DNA of 64,000 bases, taken from assembly GCA_015059925.1 (NCBI GenBank), contig SUZL01000003.1:80520-144519 (forward strand), read 5' to 3'. Source of the stretch: Rikenellaceae bacterium (GTDB taxonomy: Bacteria > Bacteroidota > Bacteroidia > Bacteroidales > Rikenellaceae). The notes under the pieces were generated by a model. It was not told where the DNA came from and made no database searches. It saw nothing but the letters and a program-made list of their open reading frames with translations. Of this stretch, positions 37,108 through 45,242 are shown in pieces. The position numbers and the translations under genes were made by a program. Each line of letters begins with the position of its first letter. Within the stretch, counting starts at the first letter, position 1.

Positions 37108-37126
37108 GGGTGCAAGTAGGGTGCAA
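37108..37126 (+). repeat. Tandem GGGTGCAA repeats inside the right end of island 1
   Basis: Copies at 37108 and 37119, 11 bases apart, in the same orientation as the left pair (25704-25722). They lie 66 bases from the right att core, against 118 bases on the left. Confidence 0.75.
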
Positions 37127-37150
37127 ATGCTATACTGTAACACAAAAGAA

Positions 37151-37189
37151 AAATGGATAACTCGCTATGTCTTAGCTTGTTATCCATTT
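37151..37189 (-). terminator. Island-borne terminator directly after tRNA-Cys
   Basis: AAATGGATAAC pairs perfectly with GTTATCCATTT over 17 bases; leftward it is followed by TTCTTTTG. It lies two bases from the right att core and so gives tRNA-Cys a new terminator in place of the one left at 25535-25570. Confidence 0.82.
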
Positions 37190-37191
37190 GA

Positions 37192-37210
37192 TTTTGAGGT
37201 CCGAAGCGGA
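37192..37210. repeat. Right attachment site of island 1 (attR)
   Basis: TTTTGAGGTCCGAAGCGGA, the 3' end of tRNA-Cys and its flank, identical to 25568-25586. Confidence 0.9.
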
Positions 37211-37268
37211 TTCGAACCGCTGTAGACGGTTTTGCAGACCGGTGACTAAACCACTCATCCATCGGACC
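37197..37268 (-). tRNA. tRNA-Cys (anticodon GCA)
   Basis: 72 nt without an encoded CCA. Acceptor GGTCCGA pairs with TCGGACC, discriminator U as usual for Cys; anticodon loop CTGCAAA gives GCA; T loop GGTTCGAATCC is intact. Island 1 is integrated at its 3' end, and the insertion kept the tRNA sequence whole. Confidence 0.97.
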
Positions 37269-37321
37269 ATATTTCGGCAAATCGGGGCGCGAGAGAACGC
37301 ACATCTCCCCATTTGCGAGTG

Positions 37322-37353
37322 CAAATATACAAAAAAAACTAATTCTGCCAAAA
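37322..37353 (-). promoter_or_regulatory. Promoter of tRNA-Cys
   Basis: Minus strand TTTTG, 19 bases, TATATTTG: a full Bacteroidota consensus. The following TTTGCACTCGCAA is also found just after the tRNA-Gly -7 box at 55551. Confidence 0.82.
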
Positions 37354-37453
37354 CTTCACTACAAGTTTCGTACATTTTCGCAAAAATTATTAACTTTACA
37401 ACCAATGTTGCCCTGATTTTTATATGCGCGGCCACGAAAAATTACTTTAGACT

Positions 37454-38548
37454 ATGCCACTGAAAGATATAGCCTTGACCTTCATCCCGCAGCTTGGCCC
37501 ACGCGGTGCGGCCTATCTTGTCGAGTCGTTCGGCTCGGCCGAGGCCGTCTATGCCGCCTCGAAGCAGGAGATTATCGAGCGCACCGACCTTCACGAGCCG
37601 ATAGCGCGCGAGATCTCTTCGGGCCGAGGTCTGCGCGAGGCAGAGCGCGAGTTGGCATATTGCCGTCGCCACGACATTGTGCCCATCGGTGCGACCGATC
37701 CGCGCTATCCCGCGCTGCTGCGCGAAGTGGAGGATCGCCCTGCGGTGCTATATGTAAGGGGAAATGTGGAGGCGCTTGCTCGCCGTGCGGTGGCATTTGT
37801 CGGCACGCGCAAGATCTCGTCGTATGGCCAGCGTGCCTGCTACGAGATGGTGCGCTCGCTCGTTGAGGCTGTGCCCGATGTGGTGATTGTCAGCGGTTTG
37901 GCGTATGGCGTGGATGGCGCTTGCCATCGTGCCGCCCTCGATTGCGGAGCGACGACCATCGGTGTTGTGGCCAATCCGCTGCCCGCCATAACTCCCGCTG
38001 CGCATACCCACTTGGCCGAGGATATGATTGCTCGCGGCGGCGCTATTGTTACGGAGCTTAACTCGCAATGCAAGCAGAATGGCCGCTACTACATCCCGCG
38101 CAACCGCATCATTGCCGCTATGACGGCGGGAACGGTCGTGGTGGAGTCGCCCGAGACGGGAGGATCGCTCTCGACGGCGGCCTTTGCCGATGGCTATAAC
38201 CGCTCGGTGATGGCCGTTCCGGGACGTATCACCGACTCGAATTCGCGCGGCTGCAACCTTCTGATTCGCAACCGTCGGGCGCAGGCGGTGCTCTCGGGCC
38301 GCGACATTGCTGCGGAGCTGATGTGGGAGCTGGGCCTCGAGCCGCAGAAGTCCGAGCGCGAGCGTCAGCCTCTGACCGAGGACGAGGAGCAACTGATGGC
38401 TCTGTTCGATTCCGATCCGCTGACGATCGATCAGCTGCAGGAGCGTAGCGGCCTGTCGCTGGGCGAGCTCTCGCTCACGCTGATGACGTTGGAGCTCTCG
38501 GGTGCGATACGTCAGCTGCCCGGCAACAGATACGAAAAGTTGTTGTGA
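37454..38548 (+). CDS. dprA: DNA-processing protein DprA
   Basis: DprA binds incoming single-stranded DNA and loads RecA in natural transformation. 364 residues: a helix-hairpin-helix-like N-terminus (about 1-65), a Rossmann core (FVGTRKISSYG, SGLAYGVDGACHRAAL, GRYYIPRNRIIAAMT) and a C-terminal winged-helix domain (about 300-364). It is first in a four-gene rightward operon; its stop TGA overlaps the next ATG by one base. Confidence 0.95.
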   Translation: MPLKDIALTFIPQLGPRGAAYLVESFGSAEAVYAASKQEIIERTDLHEPIAREISSGRGLREAERELAYCRRHDIVPIGATDPRYPALLREVEDRPAVLYVRGNVEALARRAVAFVGTRKISSYGQRACYEMVRSLVEAVPDVVIVSGLAYGVDGACHRAALDCGATTIGVVANPLPAITPAAHTHLAEDMIARGGAIVTELNSQCKQNGRYYIPRNRIIAAMTAGTVVVESPETGGSLSTAAFADGYNRSVMAVPGRITDSNSRGCNLLIRNRRAQAVLSGRDIAAELMWELGLEPQKSERERQPLTEDEEQLMALFDSDPLTIDQLQERSGLSLGELSLTLMTLELSGAIRQLPGNRYEKLL

Positions 38549-39729
38549 TGAAACGTAAATTTAATATAAAAAAGTTGCTGCGCCCCTTGATGGGCTTGGG
38601 CATCGGCGCCCTGATCGGAGTGGCCTTTGCCGCCTCGCTCTTTGCCGTGCCCGTGATTCGGGAGTTCCTGAAGGGCCCGATGAGTGATAGCGGTATGCTG
38701 GTCTTTATGCTCTATTGGTTCGGGGCGATGGCCATTGCCGTAGTGGCGGTCTTTGTGCAGATTATCCTGCACGAGGCGGGACATCTGGTGGCGGGCCTGC
38801 TCTCGGGCTATCGCGTGGTGTCGTTCCGCGTTTTCAATTTGATGGTTGTGCGACGCGATGATGGCCTTCACTTCGGCCGATTCAGTATCGCGGGCACGGG
38901 CGGCCAATGCCTTATGGAGCCGCGCGAAGAGACCCTCGCCGAGGCCGGGCGTATGCCCTACGCGCTCTATCTGGCGGGTGGTGTTGCGGCCAATGTGTTG
39001 CTCTCGGTGGTGGCAATCGCTGTTCTGATCGTGGGTAATGCGGGTGTGCTGTCGAGCTGTGTGATGGTTATGCTGGCACTCTCGGGAACCTACCTCGCCA
39101 TCACTAACGGCATACCGATGCACATTGGCGGTGTAGCCAACGATGGTGATAATATCCGAACGCTCGGCCGCGATCGACGTGCCCGTCAGCTGCTGTGGGT
39201 GCAGCTCAAGGTCAATGCCCTCTACACGCGAGGCGTGATGTATCGGGATATGCCCGATGAGTGGTTCGAGGTGGAGACGGATGCCGATATGAGCAACTAT
39301 CTCTATGCCACCGTTGTTGCGATGCACTCCTCGCAAGCTATTGAGCGACACGATTTTGAGGCGGCCTACGAAGATCTGATGCGCCTGCATCGTGCAAGTG
39401 GGCTGATCGAGCTTCTGCGCCGCGAGGCCGATTGCGAATTGCTCCTGCCGGCCGTTATGCTTCGCCGTCCGCGATGGGAGGTCGAGCGGCTGATGAGTGG
39501 CGAGGGGGAGCAGTATGCCCGCCTTTATGCGCAATATATGTTGAGCCGCAGGGTTACGTTGTATGTTTTCGAGCGATTCGTCAAGCGCAATGCCGAGGCT
39601 GCCGCCAAGGAGGCTTCAGCGTTGCGAAAGATGGCGGCCAACTACCCCTCGGTGGGCGAGGCCCGATCGTCGCTCGAGATGCTGGAATACCTTGAGGGAT
39701 TAAATGATGAAGATTATGCAATTAATTGA
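38548..39729 (+). CDS. M50-family membrane metallopeptidase
   Basis: 393 residues. Membrane segments at about 15-38, 58-80, 135-160 and 165-185. HEAGH (75-79) in the second segment is the site-2-protease zinc motif; IPMHIGGVANDGDN (about 190-203) holds the likely third zinc-binding Asp. The C-terminal 190 residues are cytoplasmic and helical. It would cleave a membrane protein within the bilayer; the substrate is unknown. ATG 38548 (TGATG overlap with dprA) is preferred to GTG 38545. Confidence 0.85.
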   Translation: MKRKFNIKKLLRPLMGLGIGALIGVAFAASLFAVPVIREFLKGPMSDSGMLVFMLYWFGAMAIAVVAVFVQIILHEAGHLVAGLLSGYRVVSFRVFNLMVVRRDDGLHFGRFSIAGTGGQCLMEPREETLAEAGRMPYALYLAGGVAANVLLSVVAIAVLIVGNAGVLSSCVMVMLALSGTYLAITNGIPMHIGGVANDGDNIRTLGRDRRARQLLWVQLKVNALYTRGVMYRDMPDEWFEVETDADMSNYLYATVVAMHSSQAIERHDFEAAYEDLMRLHRASGLIELLRREADCELLLPAVMLRRPRWEVERLMSGEGEQYARLYAQYMLSRRVTLYVFERFVKRNAEAAAKEASALRKMAANYPSVGEARSSLEMLEYLEGLNDEDYAIN

Positions 39730-40525
39730 TACACACTCACATCTCTATGCCGAGGAGTTCGACTCCGATCGCGCGGAGGCACTTCTTCGTGCCCGTGAGG
39801 CGGGTGTAGAGCTGCTTCTGCTTCCGGCCATCGACTCCGAGAGCCACGAGCGGATGCTTGCCTTGGCCGAGGCCGAGCCTCAGATGTGCCGCCCGATGAT
39901 GGGACTGCATCCCACGTCGGTGAACGACAATCCCCGCTGGCGCGAGGAGCTTGCCCTCGTCGAGCGTTACTTTGACAATCCGCCCGAGGGGATCCGATTC
40001 TGCGCTGTTGGCGAGATAGGGTTGGACTACTATTGGAGTCAGGATTTCGTAGCCGAGCAACGCGAGGCCTTCATCGAGCAGTGCCGTCTGGCGGCGCGCC
40101 TCGATCTGCCCGTTGCGATCCACACCCGAGCGGCGTGGGATGATATGTGCGATATTCTGGAGGCCGAGACGGCGCGAGCTGCGGAGCGCGGTGAGCGTCT
40201 GCGCGGTGTGCTGCACGCCTTCTCTGAGGGGGCGGAGGTCTATCGTCGCCTCAAGGCGTCGGGCGATTGGCTCTTCGGCATCGGGGGCGTGGTAACATAT
40301 AAAAAGAGTATCGTCGCCGAGGCCGTAAAGGAGATGGCGTTGGAGGATATCGTTCTCGAGACCGACTGCCCCTACCTCACGCCCGTCCCGCATCGCGGCC
40401 GCCGCAACGAATCGTCGTATGTCGCATACGTCTGCGAAAAGATTGCCCAGCTCAAGGGCGTTGAGAGTGCGGATGTGGCTCGCCTTACGAGTGCCAATGC
40501 GCGGCGTATGTTCGGCCTGCAGTAG
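39704..40525 (+). CDS. tatD: TatD-family metal-dependent hydrolase
   Basis: 273 residues of the TIM-barrel TatD DNase family. DTHSHL (9-14) gives the first metal His pair, VGEIGLDYY the Glu, IHTRAAWDDM and GVLHAFS further His ligands, ETDCPYLTP the Asp. Homologues act as 3'-5' exonucleases/DNases. It overlaps the M50 gene by 26 bases. ATG 39704 has GAGGG upstream; ATG 39716 would also give a complete domain. Confidence 0.92.
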   Translation: MMKIMQLIDTHSHLYAEEFDSDRAEALLRAREAGVELLLLPAIDSESHERMLALAEAEPQMCRPMMGLHPTSVNDNPRWREELALVERYFDNPPEGIRFCAVGEIGLDYYWSQDFVAEQREAFIEQCRLAARLDLPVAIHTRAAWDDMCDILEAETARAAERGERLRGVLHAFSEGAEVYRRLKASGDWLFGIGGVVTYKKSIVAEAVKEMALEDIVLETDCPYLTPVPHRGRRNESSYVAYVCEKIAQLKGVESADVARLTSANARRMFGLQ

Positions 40526-40566
40526 CAATATATATAATAAAATTACTATTTAATATAAGGTAAAAT

Positions 40567-41637
40567 ATGGAACAGATAGTGAGAAAGACCGACAACGTGC
40601 GCTCCTCGATACTGCTCATCTACACGGGCGGCACGATCGGTATGAAGAACGACGAGCGGACGGGCGCTCTTGTCCCCTTCGACTTCAGCGGCATCTACGA
40701 GGAGTTCCCCGCTCTGCGTCGCCTGCCTGTCGATATTTCGGTGCACACTATGCCCAAGCTGATCGACTCGAGCAATGTCCGCCCTTCAGATTGGGCCGCC
40801 ATCGCTGAGGTCATCCGCGACAACTACTCTCGCTACGACGGCTTCGTGGTGCTGCACGGCACCGACACTATGTCCTACACCGCCTCGGCACTGAGTTTTA
40901 TGCTCGAAAATCTGGCCAAGCCCGTCATCTTTACGGGTAGTCAGATCCCTATCGGCGTGCTGCGCACCGATGGCCGCGAGAACCTCATCACCGCCATCGA
41001 GGTGGCCGGCGCGCGTGTCGATGGCCGTCCGCTTGTGCCCGAGGTGGCGCTACTCTTCCATAGCCGTCTGTGTCGCGGCAACCGCACCCGCAAGAGCAGT
41101 GCCGAGGAGCTCGACGCCTTCTCCTCGCCCAACTATCCGCCCCTTGCCGAGGTGGGCGTGAAGATCGCATACAACACTGCCGCCATCGCCCACGTCGAGC
41201 CTGTGGATGAGCCCCTGCGCATCGCTACGATGATGAGCGAGGGTGTGGCTATCATAAAACTCTTCCCCGGTATTGGTGAATATACCCTGCGTGCCATTCT
41301 CTCGGTCGAGGGACTGCGCGGCGTGGTGCTCGAGACCTATGGCGCGGGCAATGCTCCCACGGCCGATTGGTTCCTGCGCCTGATGCGCGAGACGGTCGAT
41401 CGCGGGGTGCTGGTGCTGAACGTTACGCAGTGCGACAACGGCTCGGTCGAGATGCAACTTTATGAGACAGGCCAACGACTTCGTTCGGCCGGCGTACTCT
41501 CGGCTTTTGATATGACCACCGAGGCCGCCATCACCAAACTTATGTATGTTTTGGGCCAAAATTTGAGCCACGAGGAGAATTTGGAACTACTGAAAAAACC
41601 TTTGCGTGGAGAATTTACCTTGTCGGGACTTGTGTAA
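40567..41637 (+). CDS. ansA: Type I L-asparaginase
   Basis: Hydrolyses L-asparagine to aspartate and ammonia. 356 residues. LIYTGGTIGM (Thr20, Thr23 region) and HGTDTMSYTAS (97-107) carry the two catalytic threonines and the Asp. The absence of a signal peptide indicates the cytoplasmic type I enzyme. Last gene of the dprA operon, 41 bases after tatD. Confidence 0.93.
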   Translation: MEQIVRKTDNVRSSILLIYTGGTIGMKNDERTGALVPFDFSGIYEEFPALRRLPVDISVHTMPKLIDSSNVRPSDWAAIAEVIRDNYSRYDGFVVLHGTDTMSYTASALSFMLENLAKPVIFTGSQIPIGVLRTDGRENLITAIEVAGARVDGRPLVPEVALLFHSRLCRGNRTRKSSAEELDAFSSPNYPPLAEVGVKIAYNTAAIAHVEPVDEPLRIATMMSEGVAIIKLFPGIGEYTLRAILSVEGLRGVVLETYGAGNAPTADWFLRLMRETVDRGVLVLNVTQCDNGSVEMQLYETGQRLRSAGVLSAFDMTTEAAITKLMYVLGQNLSHEENLELLKKPLRGEFTLSGLV

Positions 41638-41928
41638 ATAAAAAAAAATTCTTATATTTCGGTCCGTAAACTCTACCAAAACCCTATAAACCCGCCCGAG
41701 AGGGGGAGGTTTGTGGGTGTAACGACCTGAACATTAGTGTGTTATGGGTGTGCGTGGTGGGGTGGGTTAAAGTTCGGCCTCGAGCGGGCGGAATGTGCCA
41801 TTAGGTGCGTTCAACGCCCAAAAATCGAGCCGCCGAAGAAAAAAAAGAAAAAATTTTGTGAGAAAATTTTAACAACATAAAACTATAACAAAAAGTACAA
41901 AACACTAATTAAATTTATTCAAACAGTT
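41638..41928 (+). promoter_or_regulatory. Promoter and long leader of the ExbB/ExbD operon
   Basis: TTG at 41630, 20 bases, TATATTTC at 41653-41660 is one base off consensus and would give a leader of about 260 bases. The leader is G-rich in the middle and A-rich before the ATG. No known riboswitch is recognised. Confidence 0.4.
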
Positions 41929-42648
41929 ATGAAAAAAAATTTTATGTTTTTGGCAGTAGCCGTACTTGGCACTGTTAGCGCCTTTGCACAGGGTGCTGAG
42001 ACTGAGCTCGCAGGTGATACTATGCACCAGGTTTTGATGCAGAAGTTCCTCGAGGGTGGTTGGGGCTGGATGATGCCCGTGTTGGTTTGCTTGGTAATCG
42101 GTTTGGCTATCGCTATCGAGCGTATGCTCTTCCTCGCATTCTCTAACATCAACACCAAGAAGTTCATCGCTAACTTCGAGGAGACTTTGAACCAGAACGG
42201 CGTTGAGGCTGCTAAGGATCTTTGCCGCAACACTCGTGGTCCCGTTGCTTCTATCTACTATCAGGGTCTGGATCGTATGGATCAGGGTCTTGACGCAGTT
42301 GAGAAGGCAGTTGTATCTTACGGCTCAGTTCAGACTGGTCAGTTGGAGTCAGGTTTGACTTGGATTGGTTTGTTCATCGCTCTGTCTCCTATGTTGGGAT
42401 TCATGGGTACCGTAGTAGGTATGATCGGTGCATTCGACCAGATTCAGGCTGCTGGTGATATCTCTCCGACCATCGTAGCAGGTGGTATTAAGGTGGCTCT
42501 GTTGACCACTTTGATGGGTCTTATCGCTGCGGTTATTCTTCAGTTGTTCTACAACTATGTTGTAACTAAGATCGACGCTTTGGTGAACACTATGGAGGAT
42601 GCTTCTATCACCTTGGTTGATATCTTGACCGCTTACGCAAAGAAATAA
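41929..42648 (+). CDS. exbB: ExbB/TolQ-family proton channel subunit
   Basis: 239 residues with an N-terminal signal-like segment (1-21, AFAQ) and three membrane helices (about 45-65, 140-165, 185-210). The MotA/TolQ/ExbB signature ALSPMLGFMGTVVGMIGAF lies in helix 2 and GLIAAVILQLFYNYV in helix 3. With ExbD it uses the proton gradient to drive TonB for uptake across the outer membrane. Codon use is strongly biased, as for the OmpA-family gene, which suggests high expression. Confidence 0.92.
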   Translation: MKKNFMFLAVAVLGTVSAFAQGAETELAGDTMHQVLMQKFLEGGWGWMMPVLVCLVIGLAIAIERMLFLAFSNINTKKFIANFEETLNQNGVEAAKDLCRNTRGPVASIYYQGLDRMDQGLDAVEKAVVSYGSVQTGQLESGLTWIGLFIALSPMLGFMGTVVGMIGAFDQIQAAGDISPTIVAGGIKVALLTTLMGLIAAVILQLFYNYVVTKIDALVNTMEDASITLVDILTAYAKK

Positions 42649-42674
42649 TTAAGACCTTAAAAAAGATTTACACA

Positions 42675-43112
42675 ATGGGAAAATTGATTAAATATCTGTC
42701 ACCCATCCTAATTGCTGTATCTGTGGCATTGGTCTTCTGGTGTGTATTTACCACTCCTGAGGTTCCGACCGTAGAGAACGCTACAGCTGTAAGTAGCCTC
42801 CTTATGTGGGGTTATGCTATCGCTGCAGTTGCTATCGTTATCGCAGTGTTGGCAGCAATTTGGGATTTGATCCAGAAGCCTGAGGGCATCAAGGGTACTT
42901 TGTTCGCTGGCGTAGCAATCATCGCAATCATCGTTGGCGCTTATTTCATCGCTAATGGCCACGACTACCAGATTCTCGACATTGGTAACCAGACCAACTT
43001 CGAGCGCGGTGAGACCGTTATCGCTGATACAAGTATCCTCGTTGCTTACGTAGCAGGCGCTGGTGCAATCATTTCAGCAATCTATTCAGCAATTTCTGAC
43101 GCATTAAAATAA
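42675..43112 (+). CDS. Small four-helix membrane protein of the Exb operon
   Basis: 145 residues with membrane segments at about 8-25, 42-63, 76-94 and 118-140; no named family. Its place between exbB and exbD, 26 and 12 bases from them, is typical of Bacteroidota and suggests a subunit or assembly factor of the energising complex. Confidence 0.82.
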   Translation: MGKLIKYLSPILIAVSVALVFWCVFTTPEVPTVENATAVSSLLMWGYAIAAVAIVIAVLAAIWDLIQKPEGIKGTLFAGVAIIAIIVGAYFIANGHDYQILDIGNQTNFERGETVIADTSILVAYVAGAGAIISAIYSAISDALK

Positions 43113-43124
43113 GGAGGTAGTATA

Positions 43125-43718
43125 ATGGGAAATGCAAGAAAAACACCGGAAGTTCGTGCCGACTCTCAGGCCGATATCGCGTTCTTGTTGCTCATCTTCT
43201 TCCTTGTGGCTACTACAATGAATTCCGATAAGGGTTTGTCGCGCGTACTTCCGCCGCTGCCCCCCGAGGATGTTAAGGTTGAGGACCAGAAGGTTAAGAC
43301 CCGTAACGTTCTGTTGGTATTCGTAAACGCCGCAGGTCAGATTATGGCTGGCGACGAGTCTATGGACATCCGTGGTTTGAAAGAGAAGGCTAAGGAGTTC
43401 ATTCTCAATCCTCTCGACGACGAGAACCTTCCCGAGAAGAAGGATACCGAGATCGAGTTGGAGGATGGTACCAAGTGGACCTACCCCGTAAGTGAGGGTG
43501 TGGTATCACTTCAGACTACCCGAGATACGAACTACGAGGTATATATTATGGTACAGAACGAGTTGGCACGCGCCTTCAACGAGGTTCGTGACGACGTAGC
43601 AATGAGCAAGTTCGGTAACGTATTCTCTGAGCTCACGGAGGATCAGCGTACCGCTGTCACTAAGGCAGTACCTTTGAAGATTTCTGAGGCTGAGCCTCGT
43701 CAGGGTGTTAAAAAGTAA
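43125..43718 (+). CDS. exbD: ExbD/TolR-family protein, first copy
   Basis: 197 residues: a short cytoplasmic tail, one membrane helix (about 17-35) with the conserved proton-relay Asp17 in SQADIAFLLLIFFLV, and a periplasmic domain longer than usual for ExbD. It pairs with ExbB to drive TonB. Confidence 0.9.
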   Translation: MGNARKTPEVRADSQADIAFLLLIFFLVATTMNSDKGLSRVLPPLPPEDVKVEDQKVKTRNVLLVFVNAAGQIMAGDESMDIRGLKEKAKEFILNPLDDENLPEKKDTEIELEDGTKWTYPVSEGVVSLQTTRDTNYEVYIMVQNELARAFNEVRDDVAMSKFGNVFSELTEDQRTAVTKAVPLKISEAEPRQGVKK

Positions 43719-43737
43719 CGTATAAAAAGGAAAAGTT

Positions 43738-44211
43738 ATGGCAGTAATGAAAAAATCGGGCGACAAGAAAGAGGTCCCCGCAATCTCAACCGCTTCTCTT
43801 CCCGACGTTATTTTTATGATTCTGTTCTTCTTTATGGTGTCAACCACAATGCGAGAGCAGGAGGTAATGGTACGTTACAAGTTGCCTCAGGCAACCGAGG
43901 TTCAGAAGTTGGAGAAGAAGAGTTTGGTTAGTACCATCAACATCGGTGTACCTGTATCACATATGCAGGCACAGTATGGTACCGCTCCCCGAATTCAGCT
44001 TAACGATTCGTTCAAGACCGCGCGTGATATTGGTGATTTCATCGGTGCAGAGCGTGATATGCTCAACGAGGCAGACCGCGCACAGATGACCATCAGCATC
44101 AAGGCTGACCAGTACACTAAGATGGGTATTATCACCGACGTAAAGCAGGAGCTTCGTCGTGCTAATGCTCTGAAGATCAGCTACGCCGCTCTCGAGGGCG
44201 AGGGTTACTAA
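43738..44211 (+). CDS. exbD: ExbD/TolR-family protein, second copy
   Basis: 157 residues; Asp23 in TASLPDVIFMILFFFMVSTTM is the proton-relay residue. A second ExbD paralogue is usual in Bacteroidota Exb operons and may form mixed dimers with the first. It ends the operon, before a strong terminator. Confidence 0.9.
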   Translation: MAVMKKSGDKKEVPAISTASLPDVIFMILFFFMVSTTMREQEVMVRYKLPQATEVQKLEKKSLVSTINIGVPVSHMQAQYGTAPRIQLNDSFKTARDIGDFIGAERDMLNEADRAQMTISIKADQYTKMGIITDVKQELRRANALKISYAALEGEGY

Positions 44212-44240
44212 TCCGTAAGATTTATAACCTTACATATCAA

Positions 44241-44267
44241 AAAGGTCCCACCCCGTGGGACCTTTTT
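44241..44267 (+). terminator. Intrinsic terminator of the Exb operon
   Basis: AAAGGTCCCA pairs with TGGGACCTTT around a five-base loop, followed by a T run. Confidence 0.9.
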
Positions 44268-44354
44268 TTGTGTGTTTTGCTGAGCTTTATGATGATAAGA
44301 TAGGGCAATACTAAGCCATTGTATTCGCCAAATTAGGTTATCTTTTGGTTCGAC

Positions 44355-44386
44355 TTTTGACGATTAATCCAAAATTCATATCTTTG
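44355..44386 (+). promoter_or_regulatory. Promoter of the SDR-aldehyde dehydrogenase operon
   Basis: TTTTG, 19 bases, TATCTTTG: full Bacteroidota consensus, start near 44393. Confidence 0.8.
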
Positions 44387-44424
44387 TCGGATGGTGCCGG
44401 GCGACCGGCGAAATGGTAAGGATT

Positions 44425-45237
44425 ATGACAAAGATTAAGAATAGTTGTGTGCTGATTACGGGCGGAGCCTCGGGTATCGGCCGAATTATGGGACGTATGG
44501 CGCTCGAGAAGGGAGCGCGTCAGGTGGTGATTTGGGATATTAATGAACAGAATATCGCCACGACACTTGCTGATTTTAAGAAGATAGGTGCGGCAAAAGG
44601 CTTTCGTGTGGATGTATCTAATAATGAAAGTGTTATTGCGGCTGCTGAGCAGACCAAGCGCGAGTGCGGCGACGTGGATATTTTGATCAACTGTGCGGGA
44701 ATCGTTACGGGAAACAAGACCTTCGATAAGCAGACGCTCACCGATATCGAGCGTACGATGTCGATCAATGCCGTGGCGCCGATGGTCGTGGCGTTGCAGT
44801 TCCTGCCCGATATGATTGTGCGCGATCGCGGCCACATCTGCAACATTGCTTCGGCTGCGGGAATGATCTCCAACCCCCGAATGTCGGTCTATGCGGCGAG
44901 CAAGTGGGCCGTTATCGGCTGGTCGGATTCGGTGCGTATCGAGCTTGCGGAGCGCAAGAGCAACGTGCACGTTACCACCGTTGCACCTTATTATATTAAT
45001 ACAGGAATGTTCGATGGCGTGCGTTCGCGCTTCTTCCCCATCCTCGATCCCGAGCACACGTCGCGCAAGATTCTGCGTGCCATCGAGCGTAACACCGATT
45101 TTCGTGGTATCCCTTGGAGCTACCACTTCTTCCGTCTGTGTCAGGGCCTGCTGCCCGTGTCGTGGTTTGACACTATCGTAGGTCGCTGGCTGGGTATTTA
45201 TTCGACGATGGATCACTTCACAGGACGTAAAAAGTAA
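44425..45237 (+). CDS. Short-chain dehydrogenase/reductase, retinol-dehydrogenase-like
   Basis: 270 residues from the ATG at 44425 (AAGGA upstream). TGGASGIG is the NAD(P)-binding loop, NCAG the stabilising motif; Ser in NIASAAG and YAASK complete the catalytic Ser-Tyr-Lys set. The C-terminal hydrophobic part is like SDRs acting on lipophilic alcohols (retinol/fatty type). With the aldehyde dehydrogenase five bases on, an alcohol-aldehyde-acid route for a long-chain or aromatic substrate is likely; the substrate is unknown. Confidence 0.85.
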   Translation: MTKIKNSCVLITGGASGIGRIMGRMALEKGARQVVIWDINEQNIATTLADFKKIGAAKGFRVDVSNNESVIAAAEQTKRECGDVDILINCAGIVTGNKTFDKQTLTDIERTMSINAVAPMVVALQFLPDMIVRDRGHICNIASAAGMISNPRMSVYAASKWAVIGWSDSVRIELAERKSNVHVTTVAPYYINTGMFDGVRSRFFPILDPEHTSRKILRAIERNTDFRGIPWSYHFFRLCQGLLPVSWFDTIVGRWLGIYSTMDHFTGRKK

Positions 45238-45242
45238 CAGAT

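Larger units (their letters stand above)
25568..37210. mobile_element. Integrative island 1 in tRNA-Cys, about 11.6 kb
   Basis: Bounded by 19-bp direct repeats of the tRNA-Cys 3' end. Order: attL, arm-type repeats, integrase, YhcG nuclease, IS3-like gene (minus), DUF3853, VirE_N/primase-like, DUF6291-like, then a six-gene minus-strand operon, arm-type repeats, terminator, attR. No relaxase, conjugation or virion genes are seen, so it is an integrative element that would need help to move, or a phage-satellite-like element. The left half is visibly AT-richer than the chromosome, and the operon half less so, which suggests a mosaic origin. Confidence 0.88.
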
